Assembly (NCBI RefSeq): GCF_001542775.1
Contig: NZ_CP014145.1
Coordinates: forward strand, 3,038,001 to 3,102,000
Length of the DNA: 64,000 bases
Source of the DNA: Microterricola viridarii
Lineage (GTDB): Bacteria > Actinomycetota > Actinomycetes > Actinomycetales > Microbacteriaceae
Direction of reading: 5' to 3'
Shown here: positions 30,635 through 38,679 of the stretch, in pieces
Layout: each line of letters opens with the position of its first letter
Position numbering within the stretch: position 1 is the first letter of the stretch
Program-made: the position numbers and the translations under genes
The notes under the pieces: model-generated
Seen by the model: only the letters and a program-made list of their open reading frames with translations
Told to the model about the DNA's origin: nothing
Databases searched by the model: none

Positions 30635-31468
30635 ATGTCCACGAAGCTGGTGCTCGAACCCGCGATCCGGGTTCAGGGCATCGAGAAATCTTTCGCAGAC
30701 CTGCAGGTGCTGCAGGGCGTCGACTTCGAGGTGGCGGCGGGCAGCATCTTCGCCCTGCTCGGCTCGAACGGCGCAGGCAAGACCACGCTGGTGCGCATCC
30801 TGTCGACACTGCTGCAGGCGGATGCCGGCAGCGCCACCGTGCACGGCTTCGACGTCGCCCACGAGCCCGCCGACGTGCGGGAGTCGATCAGCCTGACCGG
30901 CCAGTTCGCCGCCGTCGACGGCATCCTCTCCGGCCGGGAGAACCTCGTGCTGATCGCGCGCCTCCGCCACCTGGCGAACCCGGGCGCGATCGCCGACGAG
31001 CTGCTGGAGCGCTTCTCGCTCACCGAGGCCGGTCATCGCAAGGCGGCGACCTACTCGGGCGGCATGATGCGCCGGCTCGACATCGCGATGAGCCTGATCG
31101 GAGACCCGCCGGTCATCTTCCTCGACGAGCCCACCTCGGGCCTCGACCCGCAGGCGCGCCTCGAGGTGTGGCAGACCGTGCGGCAGCTCGCCGCCCGCGG
31201 CACCACCGTTCTGCTCACCACGCAGTACCTGGACGAGGCGGAGCAGCTGGCCGACCGGATCGCGATCCTGCACCAGGGCACGATCATCCAGAACGGCACG
31301 CTGAGCGAGCTCAAGCAGCTGCTGCCGCCCGCCACCGTCGAGTACGTCGAAAAGCAGCCCTCCCTCGAGGACGTCTTCCTCGCCCTCGTCGGCGAGGCCG
31401 GCACGACCAGCAAGACCGGCAACCCAGAAGAAGCGCCGGAAACGGTGCCAACAGGAAAGGAAAGCTGA
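30635..31468 (+). CDS. ABC transporter ATP-binding protein, DrrA (daunorubicin-resistance) type
   Basis: A 277-aa nucleotide-binding subunit. Walker A GSNGAGKTTL, Q-loop SLTGQFAAVDGILSG, signature YSGGMMRRLDIAMSL, Walker B VIFLDEPTSGLDPQ and switch LTTQYLDEAEQL are intact. The C-terminal extension ending EKQPSLEDVFLALVGEAG is typical of DrrA exporters. The stop overlaps the permease start (TGATG). With the permease it should export a hydrophobic compound; substrate is unknown. Regulation by the upstream PadR is inferred from the operon. Confidence 0.93.
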   Translation: MSTKLVLEPAIRVQGIEKSFADLQVLQGVDFEVAAGSIFALLGSNGAGKTTLVRILSTLLQADAGSATVHGFDVAHEPADVRESISLTGQFAAVDGILSGRENLVLIARLRHLANPGAIADELLERFSLTEAGHRKAATYSGGMMRRLDIAMSLIGDPPVIFLDEPTSGLDPQARLEVWQTVRQLAARGTTVLLTTQYLDEAEQLADRIAILHQGTIIQNGTLSELKQLLPPATVEYVEKQPSLEDVFLALVGEAGTTSKTGNPEEAPETVPTGKES

Positions 31469-32232
31469 TGACCACCCAGGTGCTCAGCGACACCGGCACC
31501 CTGACCGGCCGCTCGCTGCGCCACATCCTCCGCAGCCCCGACACGATCATCACCACCACGGTGACGCCGATCGCGCTGCTGCTGCTGTTCGTCTACGTGC
31601 TCGGCGGGGCCATCACCACCGGCTCCAGCGAGTCCTACGTCAACTACATGCTCCCCGGCATCCTGCTCATCACGATCGCCTCGGGCATCGCGTACACCGC
31701 CTACCGGCTGTTCCTCGACCTGCAGGGCGGCATCTTCGACCGCTTCCAGTCGATGCCGATCGCCCGCTCCAGCGTGCTCTGGGCCCACGTGCTCACCTCC
31801 CTGGCCGCGAACCTCGTCTCGGTGACGGTCGTCATCGGGGTGGCGCTGCTCATGGGATTCCGCACCGGGGCGTCCGTGGCCGGCTGGCTCGCGGTGGCCG
31901 GCATCCTGATCCTGTTCACCCTCGCCCTGACCTGGCTCGCCGTCATCGCCGGGCTCTCGGCCAAGACCGTCGACGGCGCGAGCGCGTTCAGCTACCCGTT
32001 GATCTTCCTGCCATTCATCAGCTCGGCGTTCGTGCCCACCGCGTCGATGCCCGCGCCCGTCGCCTGGTTCGCGGAGAACCAGCCGGTCACCTCCATCGTG
32101 AACACCATGCGCGCGCTGTTCGCCGGGCAACCGGTCGGCAGCGACATCTGGGTGGCACTGGCCTGGCTGGTCGGCATCCTCGTGGTCGCCTACCTCTTCG
32201 CGAACCGCATCTACCGGCGCAAGATCAGGTGA
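31468..32232 (+). CDS. ABC-2 type transporter permease, DrrB type
   Basis: A 254-aa membrane subunit with six hydrophobic segments. It starts MTTQVLSDTGTLTGRSLRHI; the block LRSPDTIITTTVTPIALLLL and later LFLDLQGGIFDRFQSMPIAR are characteristic of DrrB-type permeases, as is FSYPLIFLPFISSAFVPTAS. Start overlaps the ATPase stop by one base. It completes the exporter with the preceding ATPase; a dimer of each is the usual form. Ends the operon 46 bases before the convergent monooxygenase gene. Confidence 0.92.
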   Translation: MTTQVLSDTGTLTGRSLRHILRSPDTIITTTVTPIALLLLFVYVLGGAITTGSSESYVNYMLPGILLITIASGIAYTAYRLFLDLQGGIFDRFQSMPIARSSVLWAHVLTSLAANLVSVTVVIGVALLMGFRTGASVAGWLAVAGILILFTLALTWLAVIAGLSAKTVDGASAFSYPLIFLPFISSAFVPTASMPAPVAWFAENQPVTSIVNTMRALFAGQPVGSDIWVALAWLVGILVVAYLFANRIYRRKIR

Positions 32233-32278
32233 CCGGCGGCTGCCGTGCCGGGCGCCGATGCCCTGACCGCGCGAGCGG

Positions 32279-33550
32279 TCAGCTGACGTCGGCGCCCGGC
32301 GCCGACAGCGACGGCCGCAGGTTCAGCAGGTCGGGGTGGAAGCCCGCGGCCCGCTTGTACTCGGCTGCCACCGCCTCCAGCTCCTCCTGCGAGAGCACGT
32401 CGTTGATGTGTGCGAAACCCTCAGGGGCGCGTTCGAACGCCATCTGCATGACCCGCTCCGGCCCGAGCTTGCGGTTGCTCTCGATCAACCCGGCCGTGGC
32501 CGGCCGACGCACCTCCTCGTAGGCGGAAAGCGCCTCGGCGACGCTCGGCCGGGTCGCGAGCTCGTGGGCGAGGGTACGGGCGTCCAGGATCGCCTGCGAG
32601 GCCCCATTCGATCCGATCGGGTACATCGCGTGGGCGGCGTCGCCGACGAGGGTGGAGTGGCCGAACGACCACTGCGGCAGCGGGTCGCGGTCGACCATCG
32701 GGTACTCGAGGATCTCCTCGGAGGCCGCGATGAGCTTCGGCACGTCGAGCCAGTCGAAGTCCCAGTCGGCGAACAGCTCGAGGATCGGCGCGGGGTCCAC
32801 CGCGCGGTTCCAGTCGGCCGTCGCCACGGCGCCCTCCGGCGCCCGGCGCTCGGCGATGAAGTTGATCCGCGCCTCGGCGCCTTGCTCGCCCTCGCTCAGC
32901 GGGTAGGCCACGAACTTCTGCTGCCCGTCGCCGGCCATGATCATGGTGCGCCCGCCCAGGTAGCCGGGAGCGGACGCGGTGCCGCGCCAGAGCGTCAGCC
33001 CGTTCCAGATCGGCTCGCCCTCGTTCGGGTAGTGCTGGCGGCGCAGGGCCGAGTGGATGCCGTCGGCGCCGACGATCAGCCCAGCCTCGACCGCCAGTTC
33101 CTCGCCGCCGTCGCGCGCGAACCGCGCCGTGTCGGTGTCGGCATCGGTGCCGTGCTCGACGCCCAGCAGGCTGTGGCCAAGCCGCACGGCATCCGTGCCG
33201 AGCCGGTCAATCACGGCGTCGAGCAGCAGCATCTGCAGCTCGCCGCGGTGCAGCGAGATCTGGGGCCAGCGGTAGCCGGCGGCTATCCCGCGCGGCTCGC
33301 TCCAGATGAGCTGGCCGAAGCGGTTGAAGTAGGAGAGCTCGCGGGTGGCGACGCCGATGGCGGCCACCTGTTCGCCGAGGCCGAGCTCGGTGAGCTCGCG
33401 CACGGCGTGGGGAAGCAGGTTGATGCCGACGCCGAGTGGGCGGATCTGGCTCACCCGCTCGTAGATCTCGATGTCGCGGTGTCCGGCGGCGTGCAGACTG
33501 AGCGCGCTCACCAGGCCGCCGATTCCTGCACCGGCAATGACGATCTTCAT
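32279..33550 (-). CDS. PhzS-like FAD-dependent monooxygenase
   Basis: A 423-aa class A flavoprotein monooxygenase. GAGIGGLVSALSLHAAG binds FAD; IRPLGVGINLLPHAVREL, IWSEPRGIAAG and HRGELQMLLLDAV follow; then GADGIHSALRRQHYP and the second FAD motif LVGDAAHAMYPIGSNGASQA. These blocks resemble PhzS, which hydroxylates a phenazine carboxylate in pyocyanin synthesis, more than salicylate hydroxylases. No other phenazine genes are present, so an aromatic-hydroxylation role in catabolism or detoxification is safer. ATG 33550 has GGGGAG upstream. A MarR gene lies just upstream in the same direction with a palindrome between. Confidence 0.87.
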   Translation of the reverse strand: MKIVIAGAGIGGLVSALSLHAAGHRDIEIYERVSQIRPLGVGINLLPHAVRELTELGLGEQVAAIGVATRELSYFNRFGQLIWSEPRGIAAGYRWPQISLHRGELQMLLLDAVIDRLGTDAVRLGHSLLGVEHGTDADTDTARFARDGGEELAVEAGLIVGADGIHSALRRQHYPNEGEPIWNGLTLWRGTASAPGYLGGRTMIMAGDGQQKFVAYPLSEGEQGAEARINFIAERRAPEGAVATADWNRAVDPAPILELFADWDFDWLDVPKLIAASEEILEYPMVDRDPLPQWSFGHSTLVGDAAHAMYPIGSNGASQAILDARTLAHELATRPSVAEALSAYEEVRRPATAGLIESNRKLGPERVMQMAFERAPEGFAHINDVLSQEELEAVAAEYKRAAGFHPDLLNLRPSLSAPGADVS

Positions 33551-33576
33551 GCTTCTCCCCTTCGAGACGTGTGCGG

Positions 33577-33597
33577 TTAGTTTTGCAACAAAACTAA
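33577..33597. promoter_or_regulatory. Palindromic MarR-type operator upstream of the monooxygenase
   Basis: TTAGTTTTG and CAAAACTAA form a perfect 9-bp inverted repeat around CAA, an unusually AT-rich spot 27 bases upstream of the monooxygenase start. MarR proteins typically bind 16-20 bp palindromes of this form. An adjacent gene encodes a MarR protein. Confidence 0.75.
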
Positions 33598-33630
33598 ACG
33601 CCGTCAACCCCGGTCGGCAGACCCGGTCGG

Positions 33631-34095
33631 TTAGGCGGAGGCGCCCTCGGCGGCCGACACCTGCTCGAGGGCGCCCTGCAGCCGCTCCAGTGCTGGCAGC
33701 GCCGCGGCGAGCGCCGCGAGTTCAACGGGGTCGATCAGCGCCAGCGCCTGCCCCAGGATCGCATCGCTCGTCGAATCGAAGCGGCGGAGCAGATCGAGCG
33801 CCCGCGCCGAGGCCCGCACCTCGCTGCTGCGCCGGTCGTGCTCGGCCGGCGTGCGGGTGATGAGGCCGGCATCCGCCAGAGCGGCGAGCAGGTTGCTGAT
33901 CGTCGAGGGCTTCAGCTGCAGCCGGGCGGCCAACTCGCCGGGGCTCAGCGCAGAGCCGGCCGGCAGCGCGCGCAACACCTCGATCTGGGCGTCCGGGATG
34001 TCGGGCAGCCCGTCGGCCTGCCGCGCCGCGCGCAGCAGGGTGCGCTTGAGCGGCGATATCACGCGGGTCAGGCGGGAGGGGTCGACGGCATCCAC
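33631..34095 (-). CDS. MarR-family transcriptional regulator
   Basis: A 154-aa winged-helix protein. QIEVLRALPAGSALSPGELA leads into ARLQLKPSTISNLLAALADAG (helix-turn-helix), then LITRTPAEHDRRSSEVRASA, the DxRSS-like wing hallmark of MarR. The first and last 35 residues form the helical dimer interface. It lies 80 bases upstream of the PhzS-like monooxygenase on the same strand, with an AT-rich palindrome between them, so it probably represses that gene until an aromatic inducer binds. Starts at the GTG/ATG near 34095; the SD is not strong. Confidence 0.88.
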   Translation of the reverse strand: MDAVDPSRLTRVISPLKRTLLRAARQADGLPDIPDAQIEVLRALPAGSALSPGELAARLQLKPSTISNLLAALADAGLITRTPAEHDRRSSEVRASARALDLLRRFDSTSDAILGQALALIDPVELAALAAALPALERLQGALEQVSAAEGASA

Positions 34096-34210
34096 GTTTC
34101 AGAGCTTAGCCAGCCGGGGCTGAATCGGGCCCGCTCAGCCGGTCGTCAGCTGTCGTCGAGCAGGCGGCTGACCGAGTCGAGGGCTCCGGGCACCAGACGG
34201 CGGTACACAC

Positions 34211-34230
34211 AGTACAGCGTGCGCTGTACT
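34211..34230. promoter_or_regulatory. Operator for the CmtR-like repressor
   Basis: AGTACAGCG TG CGCTGTACT is a perfect 20-bp palindrome ending 8 bases before the ATG of the metal sensor gene. It overlaps where the promoter or SD would be, fitting autorepression by the ArsR/SmtB-family protein. Confidence 0.8.
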
Positions 34231-34238
34231 ATGGGCGC

Positions 34239-34592
34239 ATGCTGACACTCGCCTCGCGGCTGGACGTGATGAACCGGCTCGGCCGGGCCATGGCCGACCC
34301 CACGCGCTCCCGGATTCTGATGGCGCTGCTCGACGGCCCCGCCTACCCCGCCTCGCTCGCCGACTCCCTTGCGTTGACGCGGCAGAACGTGTCGAACCAC
34401 CTGGGCTGCCTGCGCGACTGCGGCATCGTCGTCACCACACAGGAGGGCCGCCAGACGCGCTACGCGATCAGCGACCCCCACCTGACCCAGGCACTCACGG
34501 CACTGCTGGACGTGGTGCTCGCCGTCGACGAGTCGGCGACGTGCATCGACTCCGGTTGCTCTGTGCCCGGATGCTGCGGGGCGTCGGCATGA
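34239..34592 (+). CDS. ArsR/SmtB-family metal sensor, CmtR-like
   Basis: A 117-aa winged-helix repressor closely resembling mycobacterial CmtR (Cd2+/Pb2+ sensor): RLGRAMADPTRSRILMALLD, then LTRQNVSNHLGCLRDCGIVV in the recognition helix. Cys57 and Cys61 (CLRDC) and Cys102 fall at exactly the three positions used for metal binding in CmtR. Its C-terminus has four further cysteines (GCSVPGCC), possibly extra ligands. A perfect palindrome overlaps its start region. The stop overlaps the next start (ATGA), coupling it to a CDF-type cation transporter, which fits a Cd/Pb/Zn detoxification operon. Confidence 0.92.
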   Translation: MLTLASRLDVMNRLGRAMADPTRSRILMALLDGPAYPASLADSLALTRQNVSNHLGCLRDCGIVVTTQEGRQTRYAISDPHLTQALTALLDVVLAVDESATCIDSGCSVPGCCGASA

Positions 34593-35254
34593 GCGCAACG
34601 AGCGCGCAGCGGATGACGGCGGAGCGCCGGGCCGTGCTGCACCGTCGCATCCGCTGGATCGTCGGGTTCACCATCGGCTACAACCTGATCGAGGCCGTCG
34701 TCTCGGTCGCCGCCGGGAGCGCGGCCTCCTCCGCCGCCCTCATCGGATTCGGCCTCGACTCCCTGGTCGAGGTGCTCTCCGCGGCCGCCGTGGCCTGGCA
34801 GTTCTCGCGGGCGGACCCGGAGAAATACGAGAAGGGCACGCTGCGCGTCATCGCCCTGGCGTTCTTCGCCCTGGCCGCCTACGTGAGCGCGAGCGCCCTG
34901 CTCACGCTGTTCGGCGCCGTCGAGCCCGAGCACAGCACACTCGGCATCGTTATCACGGCCGTCAGCGTCGTCGTGATGCCGTTCGTCTCCTGGTTCGAGC
35001 GCCGCACCGGCCGCGAGCTTGGCTCGGCGACCGCGGTCGCCGACTCCAAGCAGACCCTGATCTGCACGTACCTGTCGGCCGCCGTGCTTATCGGGCTGCT
35101 GCTGAACTCGCTGTTCGGCTGGACCTGGGCCGACCCCGTCGCCGCGCTCGTCATCGCCGTCTTCGCGATCCGCGAGGGCATCGAGGCGTGGAAGGGCGAC
35201 ACCTGCGCCACACCTGTCGCCATGATCCTGGAAGGCGACAACCGGGAGCACTGA
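34589..35254 (+). CDS. Cation transporter, CDF-related (heavy-metal efflux)
   Basis: A 221-aa membrane protein with five to six hydrophobic segments. FTIGYNLIEAVVSVAAGSAA, then IGFGLDSLVEVLSAAAVAWQ (the metal-site helix, with D-x3-E in place of the HxxxD of larger CDF proteins) and ALVIAVFAIREGIEAWKGDT are typical of the short CDF-like family found beside CmtR genes. Start ATG 34589 overlaps the repressor stop by four bases. Probable proton-driven export of Cd, Pb or Zn under control of the adjacent sensor. No cytoplasmic C-terminal domain is present. Confidence 0.87.
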   Translation: MSATSAQRMTAERRAVLHRRIRWIVGFTIGYNLIEAVVSVAAGSAASSAALIGFGLDSLVEVLSAAAVAWQFSRADPEKYEKGTLRVIALAFFALAAYVSASALLTLFGAVEPEHSTLGIVITAVSVVVMPFVSWFERRTGRELGSATAVADSKQTLICTYLSAAVLIGLLLNSLFGWTWADPVAALVIAVFAIREGIEAWKGDTCATPVAMILEGDNREH

Positions 35255-35291
35255 CCCGCTTCGGCGAGCAGCCCTCAGCGCACGAGGAAGA

Positions 35292-35768
35292 TCAGCGCAC
35301 GAGGAAGAAGCGGATGCAGACATCCCCGCCGTCGTCGCGGGCCATGCCGAGGAACTGGTTCTCCGCCAGCCAGCGGTGGGCGGGGGCATCCGTTTGGAAC
35401 ACCGGGGCGGTGCGGTAGTAGTAGAGCCGCTCGTCGACCTGCTCCCCCGCCTCCATCCGCGCCTCCAGCTCCGGCGTCGCGCGGTAGTAGCCGCGGTTCA
35501 GGATGTCGATGACGGCGCCGTCGTCGGCGCGCAACAGGTAGCGCGCCTCCAGCTGGCAGGTGTCGCCGCGCTCGACCAGCCAGTCGCCGCCACCGGCCAG
35601 GACCTCGCCGTTCAGCCGCGGCCCGCTCACCGTTCCGCCGGTGATGGGGGTGAAGTGCAGTTGCTCGTCGGCGCTGCGCCCGATGCGCATGGCCTCATCG
35701 ATGGTGACGCGCACCTCGAAGACGAACTCGAGTTCGGGCTGGGGCAGGGGGTGGGGCAGGGGCATCAT
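35292..35768 (-). CDS. DUF3237 family protein
   Basis: A 158-aa protein: PELEFVFEVRVTIDEAMRIG, then HFTPITGGTVSGPRLNGEVL and GGGDWLVERGDTCQLEARYL are the standard DUF3237 beginning; YLLRADDGAVIDILNRGYYR and FQTDAPAHRWLAENQFLGMA complete it. Beta-barrel fold, function unknown. ATG 35768 (MMPLPHPLPQPE) has a usable SD. The short direct repeat CAGCGCACGAGGAAGA at its 3' end (35278 and 35293) is a small duplication including the stop region. Confidence 0.88.
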   Translation of the reverse strand: MMPLPHPLPQPELEFVFEVRVTIDEAMRIGRSADEQLHFTPITGGTVSGPRLNGEVLAGGGDWLVERGDTCQLEARYLLRADDGAVIDILNRGYYRATPELEARMEAGEQVDERLYYYRTAPVFQTDAPAHRWLAENQFLGMARDDGGDVCIRFFLVR

Positions 35769-35777
35769 GTCTCCGGT

Positions 35778-35920
35778 TCAGTTGTGGTGCGGGGCGGGCA
35801 TCGACACCAGAACACGCCCAGTGCTGCTGCCGTTCAGTACCGCCTCGAAGGCGCCGGGAACCTGATCGATGCCCTCGAAGTCCTGCGCCAGGGCGGGGCC
35901 GTCCGGGATGGCGGCTAGAC
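35778..35920 (-). pseudogene. C-terminal remnant of a zinc-binding dehydrogenase/quinone oxidoreductase
   Basis: The minus-strand frame ends DFEGIDQVPGAFEAVLNGSS, TGRVLVSMPAPHHN and a stop, matching the tail of MDR-family NADP-dependent oxidoreductases (a glutamate/Gly-led helix G-I-D-Q-V-P-G-A-F, then GRVLV). Nothing recognisable precedes it beyond about 35920: upstream codons are GC-rich noise, so the Rossmann domain is missing. The remnant lies directly upstream of DUF3237 on the same strand. The following 280 bp to the esterase contain no gene. Confidence 0.55.
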
Positions 35921-36204
35921 GAGCTTCACGACAATGCACAGCGCGAGCATAACAGCGGGTCCGGAGGGGCCAGGGGCCCACCCTCTGGCCCTCTGGCCAA
36001 CCGCCGAAGCCCGCGGCACGAGCGCCGGCCGGCAGCGCGACGGCCACCGCTCAGGCACCCAGCTCGGGCGCCCAGCGGCGGCGCGCATCCGGTTCTCGAA
36101 CACTTCACATTTCAACGCCGCTCGCGATCGGAACTCCTGTAGAAAGAGCTGACGCCTCGCCGCTCCGTGCCCTGGCGCGCCAGACAGCCAGGAGGCGTCT
36201 CGAC

Positions 36205-37026
36205 ATGCTCGCCCGAATCAACTTCCTCTCTGAGGCGCTCAGCATGCAGACGAATGTGACCGTCTGCCTGCCCTCCGCGTCGTTCGCCGACAAGATGACG
36301 GGGAAGAACGAGAGCTATGTGCCTGGCACCCGCTTCCAGACGCTGTACCTGCTGCACGGCGGATTCGGCGACGACTCCGACTACGTGAACTTCACCAACG
36401 TCACGCGCTATGCCGATGAGCACAAGGTCGCCGTGATCATGCCGAACGGCTACAACTCGTTCTACGAGAACCAGGAGACGGGCGCGCTCCCGGCCAAGTT
36501 CTGGGACTTCGTCTCTGACGAGCTGCCGCGGGTCTGCCAGACGATGTTCCCGCTCTCCACCGAGCGCGACGACACGTTCGTGGCTGGCCTCTCGATGGGA
36601 GCGCACGGCGCGATGAAGCTGGCCGTCCATGGCGGCGACCGCTTCCACACGGCCGTGCTGATGTCTGGCGCCGGGATGGACACCCAGGCGGCCCGGGAGC
36701 CGGCCACCGCCATCGCAGAGGGCGGCATCGACGAGCAGGCACAGGGCCTGGCGAACTCGGTGCGCCCGGATGTCGCCATGTACCGCGAGGCGAAGCAGTT
36801 CGCCGAGGAGGGCAAACGGCTCACCGATATCGTCATGACCTGCGGTTCTGATGACTTCCTGCTGCCCGCCGTGCACACCGCCCGCGACCTGCTGACCGAA
36901 TACGGCTACTCCGTGACCTACGAAGAGGTGCCCGGGTTCGGCCACGAGTGGGACTTCTGGGACCTCTCGCTGCGCCGTGCCTTCGAGGAGTGGCTGCCGC
37001 TGCGACACGACGTGATCCTGCCCTAG
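36205..37026 (+). CDS. Alpha/beta-hydrolase esterase (esterase D / tributyrin esterase-like)
   Basis: A 273-aa hydrolase. LYLLHGGFGDDSDYVNFTNV carries the oxyanion HGG; the nucleophile is in FVAGLSMGAHGAMKLAVHGG; an Asp lies near TCGSDDFLLPA and the catalytic His in VPGFGHEWDFWDLSLR. This set is typical of the esterase D/S-formylglutathione hydrolase-like family, including tributyrin esterases. There is no signal peptide, so it acts in the cytosol. ATG 36205 is preceded by AGGAGG. Natural substrate unknown; small acyl esters are likely. Confidence 0.85.
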   Translation: MLARINFLSEALSMQTNVTVCLPSASFADKMTGKNESYVPGTRFQTLYLLHGGFGDDSDYVNFTNVTRYADEHKVAVIMPNGYNSFYENQETGALPAKFWDFVSDELPRVCQTMFPLSTERDDTFVAGLSMGAHGAMKLAVHGGDRFHTAVLMSGAGMDTQAAREPATAIAEGGIDEQAQGLANSVRPDVAMYREAKQFAEEGKRLTDIVMTCGSDDFLLPAVHTARDLLTEYGYSVTYEEVPGFGHEWDFWDLSLRRAFEEWLPLRHDVILP

Positions 37027-37154
37027 CGACCACGCGGCTTCGGCGCTCCCCCTGCCGCGGCAGCCGGCTGGGGGCACGGCCCCGCCGCACTCGGGCATCG
37101 CTGCGCGCTTGTCAACCCCTTACGTTCCCGACCGCATGCGCCTAAAACAGAAGC

Positions 37155-37241
37155 ATGACGAATTCAGCACCCACTGCACTCATCATCAACGCAACCCTGA
37201 AGCCCTCCCCCGCCTACCCGCAGGGCGGCGACGGTGAGTAG
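37155..37241 (+). pseudogene. N-terminal remnant of a flavodoxin-fold oxidoreductase
   Basis: ATG opens 28 codons, MTNSAPTALIINATLKPSPA then YPQGGDGE and TAG. The first 20 residues match the beginning of flavodoxin-like NAD(P)H-dependent reductases (TALIINATLKPSP, strand 1 and phosphate-binding loop), and the rest is missing. The stop overlaps the GTG start of the following ligase gene. It is too short to fold, so I read it as a deletion remnant; a translated leader for the next gene is an alternative. Confidence 0.5.
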
Positions 37242-38433
37242 CCGCGGCGGTGTCTCCGGGCCGTCGACGACGCCGGCCCCGCATCCGGCCCGAGCGGACG
37301 CGGCAGAGCAGGGGCTAGTGCTGAGCACGCGGGCGAGCGACGTGCCGTTCGGCATCGAAGAGGAATTCATGTTCCTGAGTCCCGACCGCCTGCTGCCGGT
37401 CCCCGCCGCGGACGCGGCCCATTCCGTGTTGCTGCGCGATCCGGAGGTGGGGCCGTACGTCGGCCCCGAGTTTCTCGCGTCGCAGATCGAGTACTCCTCG
37501 CCGATCCTCGCCACGCGCGAACAGGCCTTCGAGGCGCTCACGGGGTTTCGGGGCCGGCTCGGCCGCGTTGCCGAGTCGATCGGGCTGGTGGCCGCGGGCA
37601 CGGGCCTGCCGTTCGACTCCGACGACATCCCCGCCCCCACCCCGAGCCCGCGATATGAGCGCATCCGGGCCGACATTCGGGCGGTTGCCCACGACCATCA
37701 GATGAACGCCCTCCACGTGCATGTGAACGTGCCGTCCCGTGACGCCGGGGTGCACGCCTTGAATGGCATTCGCGCGTGGATGCCGGTGCTGCTCGCGCTC
37801 GGGTCGAACTCGCCGTTCTGGCACGGCCGCGACACCGGTTTCGCCAGTTGGCGCGCGCTGCTGGCGCGCCGCTGGGCGACGACGGGGTGCGCGCCGCACT
37901 TCCGGGACGCGGCCGAGTACGACGCCCACACCGCACGCCTCGTTGAGTTGGGGGCATCCGTCGATCTCGCGTGCATCGCCTGGGATGCCCGGCTGTCCGA
38001 GCGGTTCCCGACCCTGGAGGTGCGAGCGTTTGACGCGCAGCTCGACGCCGAATCGGCCATCACACTGGCCCTGCTGACGCGCGCGCTCGTCGTCACCAGC
38101 CTGAACGCCGAGCCGAGTGCCGGCGCCCCGGTCGACGTGCTCGATGCGGAGCTCTGGCTGGCGGCTCGCGACGGACTGCACGGCCGTCTGGTCAACCCGG
38201 TGAGCGGTGAGCCGGATGCCGCGACCGAGGTCGTGCTCGCCCTGGTGCGGTATGTGCGCCCGGCACTGCACGCCCTCGGCGACGCGGAGTTCGTCGAGGC
38301 GGCGATCGCACAGCGCCTGCGGGGTGGCACCGGCGCCGACCGGCAGCGTGCCGCGCTCCTCGAGGGTGGCATCGGCGCCCTCGCCGAGCTGTTGCGCCGT
38401 GCCCCGACGCCGGCCGAGCGACCCACGCTCTGA
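37234..38433 (+). CDS. Carboxylate-amine ligase, YbdK-type (glutamate-cysteine ligase 2 family)
   Basis: A 399-aa ATP-dependent ligase of the GCS2 family. FGIEEEFMFLSPDRLLP is the family's N-terminal acid cluster; VGPEFLASQIEYSSPI, AAGTGLPF, NALHVHVNVPSRDAGVHAL with the metal-binding histidines and TLEVRAFDAQLDAESA follow. YbdK proteins have weak gamma-glutamylcysteine synthetase activity; the physiological product here is not certain (ergothioneine-type gamma-glutamylcysteine or another amide). GTG 37234 overlaps a decayed flavodoxin remnant; the first 30 residues are poorly conserved, so a later start is possible. Confidence 0.85.
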   Translation: MSSRGGVSGPSTTPAPHPARADAAEQGLVLSTRASDVPFGIEEEFMFLSPDRLLPVPAADAAHSVLLRDPEVGPYVGPEFLASQIEYSSPILATREQAFEALTGFRGRLGRVAESIGLVAAGTGLPFDSDDIPAPTPSPRYERIRADIRAVAHDHQMNALHVHVNVPSRDAGVHALNGIRAWMPVLLALGSNSPFWHGRDTGFASWRALLARRWATTGCAPHFRDAAEYDAHTARLVELGASVDLACIAWDARLSERFPTLEVRAFDAQLDAESAITLALLTRALVVTSLNAEPSAGAPVDVLDAELWLAARDGLHGRLVNPVSGEPDAATEVVLALVRYVRPALHALGDAEFVEAAIAQRLRGGTGADRQRAALLEGGIGALAELLRRAPTPAERPTL

Positions 38434-38464
38434 CCCCGCCGGCCGGGCGCCGTGCAGCCGGCCG

Positions 38465-38679
38465 CTACGTCGCGGTGCGGAAGTCCACGAGTTTGTGCGT
38501 GCCATCGCAGAACGGCTTGATCGTCGACACACCACAACGGCAGAGCGCCACGGTGCGCTCGGTGCGCATCGACTGACCCCCTCCGGATCGACGATCTCGA
38601 TCGGCCCTCGCACGAGCAAAGGGCCGTTGGGGCAGGCGAAGACGACCGTTTCCTCGTCGTGGCCGTCGGCACGCGTCAT
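38465..38679 (-). pseudogene. CDGSH iron-sulfur protein gene with a single-base frameshift
   Basis: The minus strand starts MTRADGHDEETVVFACPNGP, LLVRGPIEIVDPEG in one frame and continues in another with RTERTVALCRCGVSTIKPFC and DGTHKLVDF. The second part is a complete CDGSH-type [2Fe-2S] motif (Cys-x-Cys, then PFCDGTH). The break falls in a run of five C (38577-38581 on the plus strand); one more base would join the halves into a normal protein of about 71 aa. The ATG overlaps the stop of the diiron-oxidase-like gene (ATGA), so the two are coupled. Homopolymer sequencing error is as likely as mutation. Confidence 0.75.
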
